This document shows positions 11,521-21,800 of a stretch of DNA of 64,000 nucleotides, one piece after another. The stretch is from the NCBI RefSeq assembly GCF_021730395.1, contig NC_069371.1, positions 50,354,001 through 50,418,000 on the forward strand, in the 5' to 3' direction. Every line of letters begins with the position of its first letter. Position 1 is the stretch's first letter. Both the position numbers and the translations under genes were made by a program. The notes under the pieces were generated by a model. It was not told where the DNA came from, searched no databases, and saw nothing but the letters and a program-made list of their open reading frames with translations. This stretch comes from Mercenaria mercenaria (taxonomy: Eukaryota > Mollusca > Bivalvia > Venerida > Veneridae).

Positions 11521-12434
11521 CGGGGTAGTGCGTGCGTTTATGTATGCGCGTGGGGGCGTGTGTTGTTTTGTTTTGTGTTTGCAGTGTTGGGGGGTTGTGT
11601 GCGTGTGGTGTGTGTCTTTTGGGGCATTTTGTGTATGTGGTGTGCGTGGTTTTGTGTGGGGTGGTGTTCTCGTGTTTTTTTACGGTGTGTTTTTGGGTTG
11701 TGCTTGTGCAGGTTCGGTCTAGGGAAAGTGCGAATATTTTAATTTTTTCGCGTGATTATCTCACTTCCGGTTTGGTGTTCCAAACTTTTGTAATTGTCGA
11801 GACCTTCGGTTTTGTTTCCAAAAATGCCTTGGTTTCTTTAATAAAAAAGGCATGAAGCCGGATGTTTCCGGATGAATGATTCTGGTTTAAACCTCAATAT
11901 CTGGAAAACGGATAGAGATAGACCCATAATTGTACATATTTTCTGAACCTACTCGGAAAAATCTTTCTAACGGTACCGGTCCCGAGTCTGTACGTGACTT
12001 TGAAATTTTAATGACTTCATTTCCGGTTGGCACTAGTTTAGGGTAAAGTACACCCTTTGGGCTTTTCAGAAATGTCAGATCCCCAAAATGTAAAATGGGA
12101 CCCTAAAACGTCTTATAGAACCTTCTTAAAAAAGCCCTTTACTGGTTCTAAAACTTGGTGGTCATTAAAAATGTTGGCAATTGTTTAAGAAAAATTTTCT
12201 TTAACATCATACATTGATGGTATGAAAGAGGCACTTCGGTCCATATGCGACCCAGACCTGATGTCCCCTCCCTTCCCGTACTCAATACACGGATTAATTT
12301 GGGGACAGTTTCAATAGGCCTTTGTTAATGCATCCGTCCATAAATCAACATAAGCCAGACATTGTGGCGGCTTTTAAAGGGATTAACTTTGACGTTGAAT
12401 AGGCTATTGTTCACCCATCCGCTCTTAAATAAAT

Positions 12435-12929
12435 AAACGCCAGGACATTGTGGCGACTTTAAAGGGATTAACTTTGAACGTGTTTACTTTTTATTGTCCG
12501 TCTATCCGGCTTAAATTCAAACACACGCTAGACATTCTGACCATGGATCACGTTTGATGCACTCATGGGCCTTATCTAAAATTAGTTATGAAGTCATTGT
12601 AAAAATAGGTCCGGCATGGCATTTAGGGATAATACGCTTATGATTTGAGTCATTTTGTCAATAGACGCCAAGGAGGAAACATCGTCGACAAAAATGTAAT
12701 ACTTTATTTTCAGTTAACGTTATTTCTAACGTAAACTATTTTAAATAAAGCTTAATGTTTTTAATTAAAAATATAAAAAATATTTTGCTTAAATTATCAT
12801 TAATTAGTTCTTTGTTTACCATCATGTATTTATTCATTTAGGTTATAGATAAATTATATGTTCAAATATAATTAATATTTACTTGATTTCTTGAAATATT
12901 TTGTTTTCATGGTATCTCCCGTCTAGGGC
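12435..12929. other. Duplicated flank, no gene seen
   Basis: AT-rich DNA repeated at 16690-17170. It begins with further copies of the short GACATT(G/C)TG(G/A)CG...ATTAACTTTGA units, then becomes unique-looking AT-rich sequence. No coding frame and no RNA gene recognised. Confidence 0.5.
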
Positions 12930-13140
12930 TGAGCACCTGACCCTCAATGTGCGCGAACACGCCCTAGATAGGTTTTATAAGTCAGCTCTATATACTTCTG
13001 GGAGATATAAATAGCAGAGTAAAGGTCATTCTTAACATAGGAAGTGATGTCATTCTAAAACATAAATTCAAAATGGCCGCCGCGCATGACGTCATTCTCA
13101 CGCATGCGCAGTCGTGGCCCTAAAGAGGCCCCTATACTAC
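12930..13140 (+). promoter_or_regulatory. Promoter-like motif cluster, copy A
   Basis: A TATA-box match (TATAAATA, 13006-13013) is followed by a YY1-like AAATGGCCGCC (13071-13081), a full CRE (TGACGTCA, 13087-13094) and an NRF1-like CGCATGCGCA (13101-13110). This is seen directly. That it drives transcription is inference: no gene follows, and the sequence runs straight into palindrome copy B. It may be a relic promoter or part of a mobile element. Confidence 0.3.
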
Positions 13141-14905
13141 CAGTGACGTCATTGCAAACGTTTTTGAGCGGTAAATTCAAATTTCGCAACCAAAATTTTC
13201 AAAATGTAATTTTCCTCTATTTGTGGACAATTTTAAATGATCTTGGTGTAAAACCAAAACGCTTGGCGAGACCTAAGTGTTGGTAGCAAAAAAACCGGAA
13301 ATGAAATCACTCTGCGTATATCGATTTTCTCCTTTATTATAAACCCGATTATACCCGTGTTTGGTATCCTACGAAAGGTTTTGATAGTACTATTCATTGT
13401 TTGCACTAAAAGATTATGGGGTCACTCACGCGTAAAAATGCGTCAAGTAAGCTTACCTGATCCTTTCACTTTGAGATCAAAAGTGCAATGAACGAATTCA
13501 AGGGTAAAGTGGAAATAAAAAAGAGCCAAAGCAACGTTCTGATTAGTCAGTATAACTTATAGCAATGCTTGATTGGCTAATGATATGACGCATTCTGATT
13601 GATCACTCAGGGATCACACGTCATTATATAAGTCGTAAGTAAATTTAAAACCATGATTGAAGGTGTTACGAGTTACTGTATATACCAACAACTCCTCTTT
13701 CACACCTTCTCCTCCTCCACTCCTCCTCCTCCTCCACCTCCACCTCCACCTCCTCAACCTCCACCTCCACCTCCACCTCCTCCACTCCTCATCCTACTCC
13801 TCTCCTCCTCCTCCTCCTGCACCTCCTCCACTCCTTCTCCTCCTCCTCCACTCCTCTTCCTCCTCCTCCACCTCCTCCTCCTCTCCTCCTCCACCTCCTC
13901 CTCCTCCTCCTCCTCCTCCTCCTTCTCCACCTCCTCCTCCTCCTCTCCTCCTTTCCTTTCTCCTCCTCTTCCTTTCCTCTCCCCCAAAGAAAGCTTTAAG
14001 AATGGCAAACAGGACACTGATGCATTTGTGAAACCGATGTAAGTAATCTTTTATCAAAAAGACACTGCTTTTTCTGTTTGCCATTGTTACGCTTTCGTGG
14101 GGCAGGGGAGGAAGAGGAGGAGGAGGTTGGAAAAGGGAGGAGGGGGGGGAAGGGTGGGAGGAGGTGAAGAGGGGAGGAGGAGGAGAGGAGGAGGAGTGGA
14201 GGAGGAGGAGTGGAGGAGGAGGAGGAGTGGATGAGGAGGAGGAGGTGGAGGAGGTGGAGGTGGAGGTGGAGGAGGTTGAGGTGGAGGAGGAGGAGGATTT
14301 GGAGGAGGAGGAGGAAAAGGAGGAGGAGGAGGAGGAGATGTGAAGGAGGGTTGTTGGTATATACAGTAACTCGTAACCTTCAATCATTGTTAAATTTTAC
14401 TTTTGACTTATATATGACGGTGATCCCTGAATGATTCAATCAGAATGCGTCATATCATTAGCCAATCACAGCATTGCTATAAGTTATATGCTAATCAGAA
14501 CGTTGCTTTGGCTCTTTTTATTTCACTTTACCCTGTGAATTCGTTCATTGTCACTTTTGATCTCAAAGTGAAAGGATCAGGTAAGCTTACTTTGACGCAT
14601 TTTTAGCGTGAGTGACCCCATATTCTTTAGTGCAAACAATGGAATAGTACTAGTCAAAACCTTTCGTAGATACAAACAGGGTATAGTCGGTTGAGTAATA
14701 AAGGGGGAAAATCGATATTACGCATGAGTGATTTCTTTTTCCGGTTGTTTGCTACCAACACTTAGGTCTCGCCAAGCGTTTTGGTTTGACCCAAGATCAT
14801 TAAAATCGGTCACAAATAGAGGAGAAATTACATTTTGAAATTTTGGTTTGCGAAATTGAATTTACCGCTCAAAAAACGTTTGCAAGACGTCACTTCAATC
14901 TTTAA
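13141..14905. repeat. Palindrome copy B, 1.76 kb with clean arms
   Basis: The left arm 13141-14010 and right arm 14065-14905 are near-identical inverted copies. GATTGAAGGTGTTACGAG near 13655 pairs with CTCGTAACCTTCAATC near 14370, and GCAAACGTTTTTGAGCGG near 13153 pairs with its complement near 14870. The spacer around 14011-14064 carries the same GATGCATTTGTGAAACC centre as copy A. Arm differences look mostly like small indels. Consensus quality is good here, unlike copy A. The sequence continues rightward as the rest of the right arm to about 16690. Confidence 0.85.
13700..14342. repeat. (CTC)n / (GAG)n mirror tracts flanking palindrome centre B
   Basis: 13700-13985 is almost pure pyrimidine (CTC/CCT units) and 14097-14342 almost pure purine (GAG/GGT units). 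Together with the inverted repeat they can form a cruciform or H-DNA. The 129- and 197-codon frames here are low-complexity serine/proline or glutamate/arginine stretches and are rejected as genes. Confidence 0.8.
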
Positions 14906-16690
14906 CGCGATATCTTGAGAACGGATCTAGATAGAGGTAAATATCTATACATTTTTTGAAAACCCATGCGACGAGTCTTTCCAATGCTATCTGTTTCAAG
15001 AGTTTATTGCAAAAGGGAAGAAAGAAGGTTTAAAAATCGCTGTTACGTCATAACTCGATAACGGTTGAAATCGAAACGAGAATTGGGGATGTAAATGAAA
15101 AAATTTTTATGAATTCTATCACATGAAATTAACATTCAGAATTGATGAATAGAAAATGTGTCACGAAAAGGGGAAAAATGATTGTTCAAAGTTAACAGTA
15201 TTTATGTTTATTGAAAATCTTGACGATTTCCTAGAATGGTCGAAATAGGCTTTCTAGAACCTAAACTGTACTTAAGACAGTATCCTAAAGGACTATAAAA
15301 GTTTTATAACAAAAATTCTTTTCTATAAGTTTCTCCTAAAAGTCATAAAATTGACCGAAATTTAATCCGCTTTTACAGTTTTCAAAGTATTAGTGTCAAC
15401 ATTGGCCAGTTCTCTTTCATACATTATCTTTAAGCCCATCTCAAGTCAAAAAACTATTATACTTAATATCCCCTGAAGGTTTAATTTCATGCATAGACTT
15501 GTACGATTATATTGAAGTGTATACACTGTTGATTCAAAAATTCTGGATGTTCTAAATTATATATATGAAATATTGTGTGATGTGTTGGAGTATCTACACG
15601 TTGTGGAATTTCATGTTCAATTTCGGAGCTTTTGATGTTGTTGTAATAACTAAATTTGACAAATGTAAAACTACAAAGGAATATTTTATTGTATACCTGT
15701 TAAAGAAGTTGCAGACACAATTGTGTACTAGGGTAATAGGCACGAAAGATTTTGATAATTTTTAATAAATTTTTAAAGATGTTACTTTTATTGTTTAATA
15801 GCGTGTACGTGTGTGCGTGGTGCATTTATGGCGGGGTGCGTGTGCTTGTGTGTGTGTGTTTGCGCGTGTGGTGTGTGTGGTGCGTGTGTTAGTGTGCTGT
15901 CTGTGTGTGTGGGTGTGTGTTCTCGTGGTACGCGGGGTGCCTGTGTTGTGCTTGTGCAGGTTCGAGTCTAGGAACGTGCAGAATATTTTGAATTTTAGCG
16001 TGATTGGTCTCACTTCCGATTTGAGTGTACCAGCTTATAGTACTAGTCGAGACCTTCGGTTAGATACCAACATGCCTAGGTTTTTCTTTAATAATAAAGG
16101 CATGAAGCGGGTGTTTCCGGATGAATGATTTGGTTTAAATTCCCCAAACTGGGAAAAAGGATAGAGATAGACCATAATTGTACATATTTTCTGAACCTAC
16201 TCGGAAAAATCTTTCTAACGGTACCCGGTCCCCAGTCTGTACGATGACTTTGAAATTTTAATGACTTCATTTCCCGGGTTGGCACCTAGTTTATGGTTTA
16301 AGTACACCTTTGGGCTTTTCAGAAATGTCAGTTTCCAAAATGTAAAAATGGACCTAAAACGTCTTATAGCAACCTTCTTTAAAAAAACCCTTTAATGGTT
16401 CTAAACTCTGGTTTGGGCATTAAAAATGTTGGCAATTGTTTAAGAAAATGTTCTTTAACTCATATCATTGATGGTATGAAAGAGGCACTTCGGTTTCCCT
16501 ATGCGACCAGACCTGATGTCACCTCCTTCCCGTATCAAAACACGGATTAATTGGACAGTCAATAGGCCTTTGTTAATTTCATCCGTCCATAAATCAACAT
16601 AAGGCCAGACATTTGTGGCGACTTTAAAGGGATTAACTTTGACAGATGAATAGGCTATTGTTCACCCCTCCGCTCTTTAATAATAAACGC
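14906..16690. repeat. Right arm of palindrome in block B
   Basis: A cleaner copy of 10550-12434. It contains the GT-rich microsatellite at 15805-15960 and the GAAAGAGGCACTTCGG landmark near 16478. Homopolymer inflation reappears mildly at about 16130-16560. No gene is supported; frames at 15565-15765 and 15811-16128 show no family resemblance. Confidence 0.7.
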
Positions 16691-17169
16691 CAGACATTGT
16701 GGGGACTTTAAAGGGATTAACTTTGAGTGTTTACTTTTTTGTCCGTCTATCCGGCCTTAAATCAACACACGCTAGACATTCTGACCATGATACGTTTTAT
16801 GCACTCATGACCTTATCTAAATTTAAACTTATTAAGTCATTGTAAAATAGGTCCGAGCATGCGCATTTAGGGATAATACGCTTATGATTTGAGTCATTTT
16901 GTCAGTAGACGCCAAGGAGGAAACATCGTCGACAAAAATGTAATACTTTATTTTCAGTTAACGTTATTTCTAACGTAGCTATTTTAAATAAAGCTTAATG
17001 TTTTTAATTAAAAATATAATAAATATTTTGCTTTAAATTATCATTAATTAGTTCTTTGTTTACCATACAATGTATTTATTCATTTAGGTTATAGATAAAT
17101 CTATATGTTCAAATATAATTAATATTTATTTGATTTTCTTGAAATATTTTGTTTTCATGGTATCTCCCC

Positions 17170-17388
17170 GTCTAGGGCTGAGCACCTGACCCTCAATGTG
17201 CGCGAACACGCCCTAGATAGGTATATAAGTCAGCTCTATATACTTCTGGGAGATATAAATAGCAGAGTGAGGTCATTCTTAACATAGGAAGATGATGTCA
17301 TTCTAAACATAAAATTCAAAATGGCCGCCGCGCATGACGTCATTCTCACGCATGCGCAGTCGTGGCCCTAAAGAGGCCCCTATACTAC
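17170..17388 (+). promoter_or_regulatory. Promoter-like motif cluster, copy B
   Basis: Same order as copy A: TATAAATA at 17254-17261, YY1-like ATGGCCGCC near 17321, CRE TGACGTCA at 17335-17342 and NRF1-like CGCATGCGCA at 17349-17358. All four motifs are unchanged from copy A. Downstream (17389-17500) is different sequence with no open frame, so no target gene can be named. Confidence 0.3.
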
Positions 17389-17989
17389 TCAGAACGTCGC
17401 CATATGACCTATAATTATGTCCACGGGACTGACCTCCAGATCGCACAACAAAAAAATAATTCAAGACCTTTAATCATGCCTGAACACCATCGGTAGAAAC
17501 ACGGTCATTTTAGTACATGTGAACGGTTATTTGTTTGGGCATGCAAAAGAAAACCACACCAAAAGTAAAAACAAAGGAGGTATATTGAAATGCATTGTCC
17601 AACTAGGACATTTGTCAAAAAATGTGCTTTTCTATCATTTATTTGTATATAGTACCAATCGATGATTTTTAACTACAGATGAAATAAAAATTTGTAAAAA
17701 TATAGCACCGCTTTGTATTTAGATTACTGCGTGCCTTAATTATCATAAAAGTTTATTTTACAGTTTTAATAAAACGTAAAAGTACGACAAAGACACAGAT
17801 CTTTTAGATAATTATTTCCATCAAGTTTTGCATTTTGAATGAAATCAAGCAGTTCATTTTCAAAAATATGTAAATGCGGGTTGGATATACATGCTAAATA
17901 TTGTCAAATATCTTTGAAGCATAAGAGAGTAAGTTCATCATTTACATTTGTCTATACTTTGACTGTCAGATACAACACATCATGTTTGT

Positions 17990-19001
17990 CTACACTTTAT
18001 GTGTCAGTACACCAGAGAAAGAGTTCCAGTCATTACTCGCTTGTTGTAAATTCTTAAAGGACATGCCTCCGACGTGCACTTTTTCGCCTTTTCGAACCAA
18101 GGCAACGGCGCTGAAAGACGTGCACTTTAAGTCAGTTGTACCTTGTGGGACCCGATACTCTCCACTTGCAATAGAGTTACTTTCAACTTTAAGATAGTAC
18201 TCTACATCGATCTCCCGTACAAAGCAAAGATGGGCATTGAACTGGTATATCCCATCAATCGGAGCTGTGAAGAATCCAGTTTTGTCGTTATACGCTTTAC
18301 CTTCATTCAGTATAACTGTTGAAAACACTACAGTATCCGTACCGGAATACTCTACTGCCTCGCGTGCATTAAATGCTACTGCTGGTGTCTCGGATGCCGC
18401 TATAAATGAAGCATGTTTAGAATTCATGAGCATATTATTGTTCGAGAATATCATAAACGCAGCGTTAATAAATTTAAAAAAAAAGTTTGTATTAACAATA
18501 CTATGTAATTTGTAATAGGGTGTTTCACGAAAATTTGTGTTTTTTTTCTATCAATCAATGCCAAGAAAAAAAAACAACTGTAAAATGGACATACTTATCT
18601 CTTCTTTGTCATTAATGTTTTCCAATTTCTCTATCTTTCCATGTAATTCTGAAAGATTATCCGCCACTTCAATGTTTTTTTCTTTTATGCCCTTCATTGT
18701 GTCAGTTACATTTTCAACCTTCAAATCCACTTTCTCTATCTTTTCACGCAAACCTGAAAGATTATCCGTTATTTCAACGTTTTTCTCTTTTATGCCATTC
18801 ATAACGTCCATAACATTGGTAATGCTTTTTTTGTACATCTTTCTGCATATTCTCCACAAAGAATTCCATACGCACCATTTTTTCAAGTAATTGTTCTTCG
18901 TACGCAAATTTTGAACAAACAGGTTCTACAGGTAATGTTAAAACTGATTTAAATTGACAGAACAGAAGTATGACACAAAGTAATTTCTCAAACCTTTCCA
19001 T
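17990..19001 (-). CDS. C1q-domain-containing secreted protein, copy 1 (frame broken as assembled)
   Basis: Two exons on the minus strand: exon 1 19001-18595 and exon 2 18399-17990, with a 195-bp GT-AG intron. Exon 1 starts with ATG and a signal peptide (MERFEKLLCVILLFCQFKSV), followed by a coiled-coil stretch of repeated NGIKEKN..ITDNLS..REKIE units. Exon 2 (135 codons plus stop) is a C1q/TNF-like jelly-roll domain with the family signatures [32 protein letters not shown] and a C-terminal WNSFSGVL. The protein would be about 271 aa. Bivalve C1q-domain proteins are secreted lectin-like recognition proteins used in innate immunity; binding partners cannot be read here. A run of seven T (18826-18832) replaces six in copy 2 and shifts the frame between signal and coiled-coil parts. 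It may be a real mutation or a homopolymer error. Exon 2 is intact. Confidence 0.8.
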
Positions 19002-19940
19002 TTTGTGACAATAACTTTGCGTTATAACTTCTACTCGCAGTGGAGCTAAGAAAAATGAAGTTTAGCTTTTATTTTTGACGAAATATGATTAAACATTTCA
19101 GGAATTCACAGCACCAGATTATTAGACCTTGAGCTGACAATAACCCCCCCCCATCCCCCCCCTCTAGGGATATTTCTACGCTATGATTTTCTTAAAGCAT
19201 ATAGTATGAGCTATCATTCCAGAAATACTGCCATCTGGCAGTCGGGTTCTTTTTACGTTACAGCCTACTTTATACGTTACCATTCATAATTTCTAGAAAA
19301 TACTGACTGGCACTACAGTTACTCATAAATGGTTTACTAGCTACACAATATGTCAATATATAATGACAGAATATACAGATTTATATCTTGAAGGTAAACT
19401 TGACACTTATAGGCATGTGCTTTACGTTATTAAATGTACTTTACCAAAAATTGTGACGAAAATAGAAAATATAACTATGTGATTTTACATCTTATTTGAA
19501 GTGTCTATGTCAGAAGTGTTATAAAAAGAGGTTGTGGTTATAACAGATAAGAGCTTGACATAATTTTATCGATTGTGAAATATTTCTAATTATTACGAAT
19601 ATATAAGCGATAAAGTATAGTAAAGATGATAAAATGATATAATGTTGATCATATGAGTTTCAAATTTATAATAATTATTCTTTTACAAAAGTTGAAAAAT
19701 ATTTGGGATAAGGTAAAATATTTTGTTTAAACAGATATGTAACATGTACAAATTCCACAAATATGTATTATATATTTTAAAACGTATAAATATATCACAA
19801 ATTATAAATCTATGTAACGAAAATTACTAATTACATAAATTATATATTGTTTTCCTTAAACAAGATTAACAGAAAATCATTTTTCATGATCGTGTAATGA
19901 AACTGATTTCATTGCGTGGAAAATGAAATGGATTGAAATA

Positions 19941-19966
19941 GAAATAAATAAATAAATAAATAAATT
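19941..19966 (+). repeat. (AAAT)n microsatellite
   Basis: About six AAAT units lie inside the transposon. Confidence 0.8.
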
Positions 19967-20169
19967 ACAAATGTGTAAAAATGATTTGCAGAGAGTGAGT
20001 ACTCAAACTTGTTTCATATATATGGCACCTTGGAATTATTCAATCAATGATAATGCTACAGGCTAGCATATGTTATAAACGTCAGTAGATGCAAGTACAT
20101 GTAATGAAATAAGCCAGAAATATACTATAGTGACATGTGACTCGGCTGTTGCTAAGAAGGCATATTCTT

Positions 20170-21800
20170 TGGTTCTGCAGTCTTGAGATGGACTTGGTAA
20201 CATAATTGGTAGAATGGGTGTGTTTCACACAATCTGCTCCATATTTGGGCCTGTAGGAAAATTAACGAAGGACAATGGTCTTGTAGAACTTGCAATAGAA
20301 TAAGGAATTTGTTCTAGTGGTTCACTTGATGAAGTATTACCAGGTAAACGCTACAACCATACCCTAAATGTACACAGGACTGTAATGGAAGTTCTTGAGC
20401 GTTTGCTTCTATGCAAGTTTGAAGAGACAGAACCTCGCAAGGAAAGCATTTATTATAATAAGAAGGCACTAATAATACAGAAACGGACTGAAAGTTCATG
20501 CAAAGAAAACGTGTTTGAAATAAAAAGAGATTTTCAACAGACGTGAGCAGTTCAAATCAGAAATCAGAAAGGGTGAAAGTGGCAAAACAGCTCAATTTTG
20601 TTAATGTATGTAGACATAATTCACATGATATTGTTGCTCATCGAAGCAACACAGATTTATGCTTTTGATTTACATATATCATCTCTGTGCAAACTGTGCT
20701 CTTAGTTCTTCGCATTTGACCGCAATAATTATGCCCGCTACCTCCTCGTTTACCTGTTAACATTGATGAATATTGATCCAGGTGCAGAAGAGCTACTCTT
20801 AAGTAATGATTTTAGTGTATCTAGGTCTTCTGTACCGGCATTGAGAAATGCAGTAGATATTACTACAGAGCAGACAATCAACAGACATGCAAAATCTGTG
20901 GTTGGCATACTTGGTTTCTGTAGAAACTATGCTGCATATTTCCATTGGTGCATGACCCGTCATTACAGAGCCAGGTATATTGAAACAACACTTCAGAATG
21001 CAGATGTACATAGAGAAGACATTTCCGGCCACAAAGAAGTATAACCTGCTCAGATAGGCTTGAGTGAAGAAGTTAACAGGCTAATGATGGCATAGAATCC
21101 TTCACGAACCCATTCTAGGCCAAAAAATAAAACAACAAAGATAAAATTTACTGCGTGTGGTCTGGTATTCATGCGAAAGCAGAAGTCGCTCATGACCTTA
21201 AGGCAACTGAAATAGGTGAAAAGACAATGGATGGATTATCAAAAGAAGATTGATTGAAAAATCAATTCCTTTCCAAGACCCCATTAAGAGAAGAAAACTT
21301 AATATATTTGCCACAGCTGAAGTTAAAAGGAAAGAAACCAGTTCTCAAAACAAAATACTACAGATAAGAGCAGAACGTAACGTGTATGAACAGTTGGTAC
21401 TTTTAGCTGTTCAGCACAACATAGATCTAGAATTGACACTTTCTTTTCCTTTAGGACCTGTCATCTGGCCGTTATAGCTACAGCGACTGGAATGCCAATG
21501 AAAAAAGACAAGTCAAAAAGTACTTCACTATGTAGAGGCTGCAGCCATCAAAAAAGATGACATTGTTTTGTTGATTGACTGTAACGCCCTGCTGCAAAGC
21601 TTAGTAACCATCCCTGCAACATTCCAAGATGTGGCCGAAGCTGTGTTCATTCAACTACCTAAGACAGCTCGTGTCAGTTTTGTAATTGACACTTAGAGTC
21701 CTCAGTCGATCAAATCATATCAGCGTGGAACACGTGGATCTGCTCAAAAATTATTACTTGTCAAAAGTAAAGACCAAAGTACCATGTTACTGAAATGCAT
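20170..21800 (+). pseudogene. Decayed internal ORF of the transposon, uncharacterised molluscan family
   Basis: Pieces in plus frames: about 20211-20450 (MGVFHTICSIFGPVGKL.., ending VHRTVMEVLERLLLCKF), 20763-21044 (DPGAEELLLSNDFSVSRSSVP.., TEQTINRHAKS, RNYAAYFHWCMTRHYRARY) and 21505-21800 (DDIVLLIDCNALLQSL.., VFIQLPKTARVSFVIDT, SPQSIKSYQRGTRGSA). I recall this set of motifs from uncharacterised proteins repeated in bivalve and cnidarian genomes. The last part, with spaced aspartates in hydrophobic strands, could be a PIN-like fold (inference). The frame is interrupted several times, for example by TAG at 21694-21696 inside the last piece, so the copy is not functional. Confidence 0.55.

Larger units (their letters stand above)
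6837..12434. repeat. 5.6-kb palindrome (large inverted repeat)
   Basis: The left arm, starting near 6837 (TTTATTTAAGGCGGATGGG), is the reverse complement of the right arm ending near 12434 (CCCATCCGCTCTTAAATAAA). Landmarks match throughout: GAAGTGCCTCTTTC near 7028 against GAAAGAGGCACTTC near 12224, the CA-rich microsatellite at 7560-7720 against a GT-rich one at 11528-11710, and the C/T-rich tract at 9350-9550 against the G/A-rich tract at 9655-9955. The centre is a short spacer near 9570-9630. The outer parts of the arms contain short tandem units of about 85-100 bp (GACATTGTGGCG...TTAACTTTGA). No believable protein is encoded. Much of 8290-11520 is poor consensus. Confidence 0.85.
8651..17388 (+). 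repeat. Tandem duplication of a 4.3-4.5 kb block
   Basis: Block A (about 8651-13140) comprises the inner left arm, centre and right arm of the palindrome plus its right flank. It is repeated head-to-tail as block B (13141-17388). The right flanks 12435-13140 and 16690-17388 match almost base for base, including CTAGGGCTGAGCACCTGACC and ATGGCCGCCGCGCATGACG. The junction at 13140/13141 joins CTATACTAC to CAGTGACGTC. In copy B the flank continues CTATACTACTCAGAACGTC, so there is short homology at the breakpoint. Block B lacks the outer left arm. Confidence 0.8.

Noticed and set aside
13820-14250. Missed sequencing adapter as the origin of the palindrome
   Set aside because: The spacer at 14011-14064 does not look like a hairpin adapter sequence, and the same spacer recurs at 9570-9630. 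A chimeric-read origin is still not excluded.
13653-14387. Ser/Pro-rich frames up to 197 codons starting MIEG on both strands
   Set aside because: They are mirror images of each other created by the palindrome and the (CTC)n tract, with no conserved domain.
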